This document shows positions 54,765 to 60,635 of a DNA stretch of 60,635 nt, piece by piece. Below the pieces are notes generated by a model. The model saw only the letters and a list, made by a program, of their open reading frames with translations. It did no database searches and was not told where the DNA came from. Source of the stretch: Gammaproteobacteria bacterium (GTDB lineage: Bacteria > Pseudomonadota > Gammaproteobacteria > Steroidobacterales > Woeseiaceae); NCBI GenBank assembly GCA_018677555.1, contig JAHHOT010000034.1, forward strand, positions 1 to 60,635, in the 5' to 3' direction. The translations under genes and the position numbers were made by a program. Positions within the stretch are counted from its first letter, which is position 1. Each line of letters opens with the position of its first letter.

Positions 54765-56714
54765 TCAGCCGGCTTTTTCGAGGAGGTCCGCCCGCGTCAC
54801 GTCCGACATGCCCCGGCAGCGGGCCTTCGCACGATACATCGCCTCGTCGGCGCAGCGCAGCAATCCGGTCAGCGTGTTCGCATGCGCCGGATAAAGTGCA
54901 AACCCGATACTCGCTGGACACTTGATCGTGGCAGCACCGATCCGGTACTCCTCCTCCAGTGCCCCGGTGAGTCGCGTTGCCAGGTCTTCCGCAATTTCCG
55001 GGTCAGCATCCGGCACGAGCGCGACGAACTCGTCGCCGCCCGGACGGCCGATGATGTCCTGCGATCGAAGGCTCGCGCGCAGCCGCTTCGCGGCTGCCAG
55101 CAACACCTGGTCGCCAACGGTGTGACCGAAATCGTCATTAACCAGCTTGAATGCATTCAGATCGACGAACAGCAATGCGCCTGTTGCATTGTCATTGCTT
55201 TGGGACAGGCGGCGGGTTGCCTCGCGTTCAAAGCCGCGGCGGTTGAAAACAGCAGTCAACGAGTCCGTCAGTGCGATCGACTCCATGTGTCGCTCTTTTG
55301 CTTTGCGATCTGTTATATCAACGAAGGTCACGGCGTAATCCTCACCCACAGGCTCGCAAATCACGCGCAACCAGCGCTGCTCTTCCGGACTTCCGACCGC
55401 CGACTCGCAGTCCAGGATTTCACCGGATTCGGTGGCCTGTTGAAACTCCCGCAACAAGCGCGCCGCTTCGTGCGTATCCATACCGCTGACCGCGAGACGC
55501 ATCACGTCATTCGCGTCCCGATCGAGCAGGAATTCCGAGTCCACCTCCAGGTGCTTTGCAGCTGCCGCATTTGCAAAGATGCAGCGCAGGAAACGGTGAT
55601 CGTCGATACCGATCCAGCGCAATCGCATTATGCCGTTCACTGAATGGTCAATAAGCGTGCGCAGTAGCTTCTCACTGCTGCGCACTTCCTTCTGCGCCTT
55701 TTCGACATCACTAACGTCACGGAACATCAGGACGCGGCCGGAACGGGTTGCCGCCTTGTTGGTCGATATCGGCGTCACCTGCAGGTGCAGGAACCTGCCG
55801 GTCGTCGTTAACATCTTCTGCGGCTTGCCGGTATCGAGGGCCTGGTGCACCTCTTGCACATCCGCGCCGAACAACGAGTCCAGCGATGCGCGCAACGCTT
55901 CCTTCTCCTTGATATCGAGCAACAATTCGGCGCCGCGATTCAGGCCGATAACGCGTTGCTGTTCGTCCACCACGATCACCGGATCCTGCATGTTCTGGAA
56001 TACGACCTCGTAAGGTAGCGGAGAAAACTCGATCATCCGCTCGCCGATAATGAGCCATGCGTACACTGGCAGCATTGCCGCGAAAACCAGCGGCACAGTC
56101 GAAATCGTGTTCGGGCCGATGCCCACGTCGTAAAGAACGCATGCCGTCACTGGCACCACAGTCGACCCGGCGAGTATGAACAGGCCACGCCGGTAGGCGG
56201 GCGCCACCGCGGTGCTGTGCAGCAACAGCGTGAGCACCGCGGCACCGAACACCAGGTAACCGTGCGGTGCGTGCAGGAATAAAAACCACGGCCCCCATTG
56301 CTGCGGTCGTGTGAGGAATGCGCCACTGTCGTCTGTGGCTGGCAGCAGCCACATGAACTGGTGCCAGTGGTTGCTGGCGGCGATGAAAATGCTGGCCAGC
56401 GGCACGATGAGCAACGCGGCAATGCTGCTCTTCGACGTCGCGGCGCCGGTGTAGTTGCGGAAGCAGACCAGGAGCGATACCGGCACGAGCGCGGTGCCGA
56501 AAAAATGACCGAGGCGCCCGATTGAAAACATCGTGTAATTCGCCGCGCTCAGCTCGACGGCGCCGCCCAGGACCCACAGGCCGATAATGCCGAAAGTGAC
56601 CGCAACCGCCTTGCTGCCGGCATCTGCCGAACCGGCGATGAGCCGCACACTGAGCAGCACGTAGCAAAGCGCACTGAAATACAGCAATACAGCAAGAATA
56701 ATGTCGAGGTCCAT
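54765..56714 (-). CDS. Membrane diguanylate cyclase: 7TM, two PAS domains, GGDEF
   Basis: This 649-residue protein has about seven N-terminal membrane segments like the histidine-kinase N-terminal 7TM sensor, then a PAS domain (MQDPVIVVDEQQRVIGLNRG, about 241-260), a second PAS-like domain and a C-terminal GGDEF domain. The active site GGDEF (559-563) is intact and the allosteric inhibition motif RxxD (RSQD) lies five residues before it, so an active, product-inhibited c-di-GMP synthase is expected. A perfect inverted repeat lies 31-50 bp upstream of the start. Confidence 0.9.
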   Translation of the reverse strand: MDLDIILAVLLYFSALCYVLLSVRLIAGSADAGSKAVAVTFGIIGLWVLGGAVELSAANYTMFSIGRLGHFFGTALVPVSLLVCFRNYTGAATSKSSIAALLIVPLASIFIAASNHWHQFMWLLPATDDSGAFLTRPQQWGPWFLFLHAPHGYLVFGAAVLTLLLHSTAVAPAYRRGLFILAGSTVVPVTACVLYDVGIGPNTISTVPLVFAAMLPVYAWLIIGERMIEFSPLPYEVVFQNMQDPVIVVDEQQRVIGLNRGAELLLDIKEKEALRASLDSLFGADVQEVHQALDTGKPQKMLTTTGRFLHLQVTPISTNKAATRSGRVLMFRDVSDVEKAQKEVRSSEKLLRTLIDHSVNGIMRLRWIGIDDHRFLRCIFANAAAAKHLEVDSEFLLDRDANDVMRLAVSGMDTHEAARLLREFQQATESGEILDCESAVGSPEEQRWLRVICEPVGEDYAVTFVDITDRKAKERHMESIALTDSLTAVFNRRGFEREATRRLSQSNDNATGALLFVDLNAFKLVNDDFGHTVGDQVLLAAAKRLRASLRSQDIIGRPGGDEFVALVPDADPEIAEDLATRLTGALEEEYRIGAATIKCPASIGFALYPAHANTLTGLLRCADEAMYRAKARCRGMSDVTRADLLEKAG

Positions 56715-56744
56715 AACCGCAGAGGTCGGGCAAGGCTCGGAAGT

Positions 56745-56764
56745 TGTGACAATCTTATGTCACA
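56745..56764. promoter_or_regulatory. TGTGACA-N6-TGTCACA inverted repeat upstream of the GGDEF gene
   Basis: Perfect 7-bp arms flank ATCTTA. Read on the minus strand the centre gives TAAGAT, a possible -10. It may be a regulator site for the cyclase gene. The half-site spacing does not match CRP (spacer of 10 between TGTGA and TCACA, not 6). Confidence 0.45.
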
Positions 56765-56975
56765 CCGCCGACACGTTCCGGGAACTGCTCCACAGCTTTC
56801 GCGTCTGTGGTGGCGTCTTCGTGGTCGGAAATGCGCAGATAGTGTATTCCCGCTGAATTGAACGTGTTTTCGCCGGTTCGGGACATCCGCCGCGATACCT
56901 GGGACGCCGGACATGGAATTCGCGGCGCGGCTGCGCTAGTGTTTTGCGGCGCAGATCGCTTTTGCCGGGTCCGCT

Positions 56976-57458
56976 ATGACCGAACAGAAACCGCCAAAAG
57001 GTGCCAATCCCCATGCGTCCAGGGTTCGGACGGACGGTCGCGGCCGTTCGGTCTGGGACGACACGATCAAGACGGCGAATCTCGAGCTGGTGTCCACGCA
57101 AGCGCTCGAGCTTGAACTGAAGTCGGGCAGCGAGAAATGTCGTCGCTCGATCGAACGCGCGGCGGAGCATACCGGCGAGGGCATCCTTGCACGGGACACC
57201 GCCACCGGGCTGTATGAGATTATCGACGACGACGATCTGCGCGAAATTCTCGGTGGCCAGCAAGACCTGTCCGCAACCGGACGTCCTGCGGAAGTAACCC
57301 CGGAGCCGGCAGGCGACACAACGGCTGCCGCCGGCGAAGAGCTGTCGCTCGTAAGCACCCAGATGTTGCGAAAAGTCCTTGGACAAGCTGATCTCGAGGA
57401 AGAGGATTCTTCGCCCGCGCAACTCGAACGCAGCTTCAATCCCTACGACAGCGGCTGA
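56976..57458 (+). CDS. Hypothetical protein with internal LVSTQ repeat
   Basis: This 160-residue protein has a conserved-looking start (RVRTDGRGRSVWDDTIK), two similar segments (LELVSTQALELELKSG at 36-51 and LSLVSTQMLRKVLGQ at about 123-137), an acidic linker and the tail NPYDSG. It has no signal peptide or membrane segment and lacks a clear ribosome binding site. Function unknown. It is divergent from the GGDEF gene and convergent with the kinase gene. Confidence 0.65.
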   Translation: MTEQKPPKGANPHASRVRTDGRGRSVWDDTIKTANLELVSTQALELELKSGSEKCRRSIERAAEHTGEGILARDTATGLYEIIDDDDLREILGGQQDLSATGRPAEVTPEPAGDTTAAAGEELSLVSTQMLRKVLGQADLEEEDSSPAQLERSFNPYDSG

Positions 57459-57470
57459 TCGCCCATCCTT

Positions 57471-58535
57471 TCAGGCGCATGCGGCGCGTAATCGTGCGCG
57501 CACGTCATCTACAGGAATGGTGTTCAGCAATTGCAGGAACGCGTATGCATCTTTCGCACTCTGCTGCGACAGAACCCGGTAGGGGTCGTCGGCGGCGCGC
57601 GCCGAGGCACGCCATTGGTGAATAGCGATCGTCGCGGCGAGACGCGCCTTGACGAGATAAACGAGAACGTCCAACTCGTCCTGCAACAATGGCGTTTCTG
57701 AGTCGTATCCGGCGACGAGTGACTCGATGAATAGCAAAGGATCGTTGTCATTGTGCAAATAGGCGGCGGCGACGCCGAGATCGATGATCAGGGGTGAATA
57801 AAGCATGTCACCAAAATCGATGACGCCTGCGATGATCTCCGCGTCGTAGGCCTGCACCAGCACGTTGTCGCCGTGCAGGTCATTGTGAATGACCTGGGCA
57901 CGCGCACCGTCCAGAACGGGTAACGCCCTGGCGCCAAAGTCATCCAGACACTGCGACACTGCCTGTCGCAGATGCGGGTCGTCGAAAAATTGCAGCAGCC
58001 GCCGCAGGTCGAGCGCCCTTTTCATGTCCCACAACAATGACTGGTTTGCGCCGACATGCGAAAAGCCGGCAAGCCCTTTGGCCAGGCTGGCCAGTGTTTT
58101 CCCGAGACCACGGCAAAGCGCCGGTGTCAGCGGGACCGAAGACAGCGGCACACCGGGCAGATAGGTGACGACACGAGCCATGTGGCGCTGCCCCGCATGG
58201 TCGAGCGTGCAGTACGGGTCACCACCGCTGGTCGGAATTATTCCTGGCGCACGGATGTCGAGGTCGAGGCGCCTGATTGACTTGTGCAGGTACATGAGGC
58301 CTTCGATCTGGAATCGCGTAACGTCCGGGTCCTCCGCCGAATTCGCGATTTTCAGGACAAACTCTGCACCGCCGGCATCAACGAGACGAAAGTTCTGGTC
58401 ACGCTCGCTGACCAGCGGGCGCGCCTGCACCTCGAGCCCGTATTGCTCGAGCACGATGACCTGCGCCTCTTCCGGCGCGAAATCGGGTGGCGCAGCGGCG
58501 ATCGTCGTAAGCGGATCAGAATTCCCGGCACTCAT
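57471..58535 (-). CDS. APH-fold phosphotransferase (hydroxylysine-kinase-like)
   Basis: This 354-residue kinase-like protein has the Brenner-type catalytic loop VIHNDLHGDNVL with D219 and the metal-binding VIDFGDM with D240. ATP-binding lysine is in EFVLKIAN, and RFQIEGLMYL follows. It resembles hydroxylysine kinase and homoserine-kinase-II-like enzymes that act on small amino-alcohol substrates; the substrate is not identified. Confidence 0.8.
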   Translation of the reverse strand: MSAGNSDPLTTIAAAPPDFAPEEAQVIVLEQYGLEVQARPLVSERDQNFRLVDAGGAEFVLKIANSAEDPDVTRFQIEGLMYLHKSIRRLDLDIRAPGIIPTSGGDPYCTLDHAGQRHMARVVTYLPGVPLSSVPLTPALCRGLGKTLASLAKGLAGFSHVGANQSLLWDMKRALDLRRLLQFFDDPHLRQAVSQCLDDFGARALPVLDGARAQVIHNDLHGDNVLVQAYDAEIIAGVIDFGDMLYSPLIIDLGVAAAYLHNDNDPLLFIESLVAGYDSETPLLQDELDVLVYLVKARLAATIAIHQWRASARAADDPYRVLSQQSAKDAYAFLQLLNTIPVDDVRARLRAACA

Positions 58536-58803
58536 AGGCTACGCAACGCGGTCAATCCAAGCGGTAAGTATGTGAGCGGACCCGCGGCGCTGCAAGACGA
58601 CCACTCCACCGCCTGCGTCACTCACCAACGCAGGCCCGTTGGAGCAGGGTTTAATGCGCAATAAAACAGCTCCGACGCCGCCAAAATGGCCGATTTCGGC
58701 GCATGCGTATACAATTATTGCTGTTCCGTCGCCCCGCGAGCAAAACGAACAAAACGAAATGCAGGGGCGCTGATCAATTTCAATCAGATAAGGACGGTTT
58801 GTC

Positions 58804-59370
58804 ATGCCTCTCGATATCACGTTTACCCTGAGCGATCAGGATCTCGAACATTTTCAGAACATTGTCAACAAGGCGAAGTCCGCCATGTCCAAATCCGATA
58901 GTTCTGAGCAGATCGAGGCGGCGGCCCGGCAGCTGATCACGGACGCCAAGTCGACTGATCTCCCCGAATTTATCGGTGACCGGCTCAGCAAGCTCGAAGT
59001 CATCATCAACATGATTGGTGACGAGGAATGGCGGCTCAGCGACGAGGAACGTCATCGTGTCCTGGGCGCCCTGGTCTACTTCTGCGATCCCGAGGACCTC
59101 ATCCCCGATCACATCCCGGGGCTGGGCTTCCTGGACGATGCGATATACGTCGAACTCATCATTCGTGAGCTGAGATCGGAAATCGACGCTTTCGAGGAGT
59201 TCTGCGCCTTCCGCACGGCCGAGGAAGCGCGACGCAAGGAGAAGGGTCTGGACCCGCACGTCGAGCGTGAGGAATGGCTTGCGGACAAGCGTGCGTCCCT
59301 GCATACGAAGATGCGCAAACGTCGGAGCGATCGCACGGGCGGTCGCAGCGGCTGGCGCCTGAGGTGGTGA
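58804..59370 (+). CDS. DUF1232-family (YkvA-like) protein
   Basis: This 188-residue protein has a charged helical N-terminus and the DUF1232 core ALVYFCDPEDLIPDHIPGLG with FLDDAIYVELIIREL (about residues 80-115). The C-terminus is strongly basic (KMRKRRSDRTGGRSGWRLRW). No membrane segment is obvious apart from the hydrophobic core. A terminator follows on the same strand, giving a single-gene unit. The role of DUF1232 is unknown. Confidence 0.85.
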   Translation: MPLDITFTLSDQDLEHFQNIVNKAKSAMSKSDSSEQIEAAARQLITDAKSTDLPEFIGDRLSKLEVIINMIGDEEWRLSDEERHRVLGALVYFCDPEDLIPDHIPGLGFLDDAIYVELIIRELRSEIDAFEEFCAFRTAEEARRKEKGLDPHVEREEWLADKRASLHTKMRKRRSDRTGGRSGWRLRW

Positions 59371-59390
59371 GACAGACCCCATCAATCAGA

Positions 59391-59420
59391 AAAGCCGCTT
59401 CCGCAGAGCGGCTTTTTTTT
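59391..59420 (+). terminator. Rho-independent terminator after the DUF1232 gene
   Basis: AAAGCCGCT and AGCGGCTTT form a 9-bp stem with a 7-nt loop, followed by a T-run to 59420. It lies 20 bp beyond the DUF1232 stop. Confidence 0.9.
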
Positions 59421-59512
59421 GCCCGCTGCAGCGGCCCGGCGCCTTGTCGATGTAGAAAATTGCCAAATTGCTCAACAACCGGGCACGCCGATTCAGCCAT
59501 AATGACTTTCGC

Positions 59513-60635
59513 ATGAAGCACTTGCTCGACATCGTGGAACAGGCCGAGGCAGGGCCGGCCGTGCATTTTCGCAAGTCACCGTACGGCAGCGCCGGCAGCC
59601 GTGAGTTCCTGCGCGATGCCCTGGCCATGGCCAACGCATCCGTCGAGGGGCCGCGCTACATCGTGGTTGGTATCGACGTTGACGCCAATGGCAAACGCAG
59701 CCGGCGCGCTGTCCCGGACGACGACTTCGCTGGCAAGCCATCGTATCAATCACTCATCGCCGATTTCGTGGAACCCCCGATACGGGTCCAGTACCGCCCG
59801 GTCATCAGCGGCGGCAAGCAGGTCGGCGTATTTGAATTCGCCGATTGCCAGGATCGTCCGTACATGATGCGCGTCGATCACTCCGAAACCCTGCGCCGCG
59901 GCGACGCCTACACGCGGGTACAGAAGACGATCGTCAAAATGGGGCGCCAGCAGCTGCAGACACTGTTCGAGCAGAAATTTCGCGAATCCGTCGACGCTAA
60001 CAGCATCGAAATCGGATTCCCCGGAGAGATTCTGCACAAGGAAATGTCATTGTCGACAGTCGACCTCTCGGCAATGCCGTCCGCGGTCGCCGCCTCGAAA
60101 ATAAAACAGATGATCGATGCCAGGGAATCGGCAAAGGCTTTCGGTTCCACAACCGTGATGTCGCGCCTGATGCATGCACGGCTGTTTGGCTCCGATGCGC
60201 CGTACGTGAAACGTACGCCGGAAGAACTTCTGCAGGAAATGTCGACGCTCAGGAAGCAACACGAGGATGACGATCTGCATTTCCTGTTCGAGCAAAACGC
60301 CCGCGAAATTCAAATGGTCGTACTCAATCAGGGTCAGGAACCGATCAAGGACGCGTCGCTGTCGCTCGCAATGCCAAATCACAGTTCATTTTTCATCGCC
60401 AGCTCCCTGCCGAAGATCCAGCGCGATGACAAGCTGGTGGCGCGGGACCCGGACGAGCAGTCACGCTACCCGAGCGTCAGCCAGCGCGATGACATGGTGA
60501 AAGTGTCGCACAAGATCGGTGAAATCGCTGCAAACTCGCCAGTAGAAGCTTTCGCATCGCCGCTCAGGGTTTGTGCGGGCCTGGAACTCAAGGGGCGCAA
60601 AATCGGCATCCGCTACTGCCTGTTTGGCCAGAACC
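59513..60635 (+). CDS. AlbA_2/Schlafen-type putative nucleic-acid-binding protein, cut by window end
   Basis: An uninterrupted frame from ATG 59513 runs past the window end (374 codons seen). The start MKHLLDIVEQAEAGPAVHFR leads to REFLRDALAMANASVEGPRY, IVVGIDVDANGKRS and DFVEPPIRVQYRPVI, ending the domain with SETLRRGDAYTRV. This order (acidic residue, FLRDALAMAN, VVGID, RRGDAYTRV) is that of the AlbA_2 (Schlafen) domain (about residues 20-135). The remaining 240 residues, with EQNAREIQMVVLNQGQEPI, belong to no family I recognise. It starts a new unit after the terminator. AlbA_2 proteins often occur in defence or regulatory loci. Confidence 0.75.
   Translation, partial: MKHLLDIVEQAEAGPAVHFRKSPYGSAGSREFLRDALAMANASVEGPRYIVVGIDVDANGKRSRRAVPDDDFAGKPSYQSLIADFVEPPIRVQYRPVISGGKQVGVFEFADCQDRPYMMRVDHSETLRRGDAYTRVQKTIVKMGRQQLQTLFEQKFRESVDANSIEIGFPGEILHKEMSLSTVDLSAMPSAVAASKIKQMIDARESAKAFGSTTVMSRLMHARLFGSDAPYVKRTPEELLQEMSTLRKQHEDDDLHFLFEQNAREIQMVVLNQGQEPIKDASLSLAMPNHSSFFIASSLPKIQRDDKLVARDPDEQSRYPSVSQRDDMVKVSHKIGEIAANSPVEAFASPLRVCAGLELKGRKIGIRYCLFGQN

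Noticed and set aside
56745-56764. CRP site reading of the TGTGACA/TGTCACA palindrome
   Set aside because: The spacer between TGTGA and TCACA is 10 bp instead of 6, so CRP binding is not expected; kept as an unnamed inverted repeat.

Overview
The window is a gene-dense, GC-rich (roughly 60% by eye) stretch of a bacterial chromosome. LipA, SohB, GloA, a Bat/MoxR cluster, a five-step histidine utilisation (Hut) pathway, a soluble NAD-dependent formate dehydrogenase, HiPIP, OmpA-family and NfeD/SPFH proteins together suggest an aerobic, heterotrophic, probably marine gammaproteobacterium (Chromatiales/Woeseiales-like; the lineage is inference). No rRNA, tRNA, CRISPR array, integrase or transposase gene was seen. 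Genes are tightly packed, with many ATGA/TGATG overlaps and several non-ATG starts backed by good ribosome binding sites.

Layout. 1-1.5 kb (minus): ECF sigma factor, small membrane (anti-sigma-like) protein, Spy/CpxP-like periplasmic protein and a lipoprotein cut by the window edge. 1.7-7 kb: a fused 5-oxoprolinase/hydantoinase facing an orphan phage-tail-sheath-like gene, with both stop codons inside one 23-bp-armed perfect palindrome. 7-17.8 kb: housekeeping and envelope genes (PLP desulfhydrase-like enzyme, L,D-transpeptidase lipoprotein, methyltransferase, M48 protease, SohB, LipA, OmpA-family protein, alpha/beta hydrolase, HAD phosphatase, GloA). 17.8-18.0 kb: a cluster of five copies of an 18-20 bp repeat. 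18-25 kb (minus): moxR-DUF58-DUF4381-batA-batBC-batD. 25-30.6 kb: lipoprotein, DUF192 protein, aspartate/tyrosine aminotransferase, MBL hydrolase, HiPIP (with a Fur-box-like upstream site) and a gluzincin peptidase.

30.6-36.4 kb (plus): fdhD-fdsG-fdsB-fdsA. 36.4-41.7 kb: SMP-30, NTF2-like, intradiol dioxygenase, unknown anchored protein, NfeD, SPFH and SYLF proteins. 41.7-42.0 kb: a short Tat-signal-bearing remnant. 42-49.4 kb: hutF-hutC-hutU-hutH-hutG (minus), divergent from hutI (plus), with a TGTATATACA operator candidate between them. HutF plus HutG yield glutamate, ammonia and formate, which the nearby formate dehydrogenase could oxidise. 49.6-57 kb: Bcr/CflA transporter, nitroreductase, 3-oxoadipyl-CoA-type thiolase, NTP/NDP-exchanger-like transporter, peroxiredoxin-like protein and a 7TM-PAS-PAS-GGDEF cyclase. 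57-60.6 kb: an unknown 160-residue protein, an APH-fold kinase, a DUF1232 protein with a clear terminator, and an AlbA_2/Schlafen-type protein running off the right edge.

Most promising leads: the orphan tail sheath, the repeat cluster after gloA, the palindrome shared by two convergent stop codons, the Fur-like and HutC-like sites, and the edge AlbA_2 gene whose neighbours lie outside the window.
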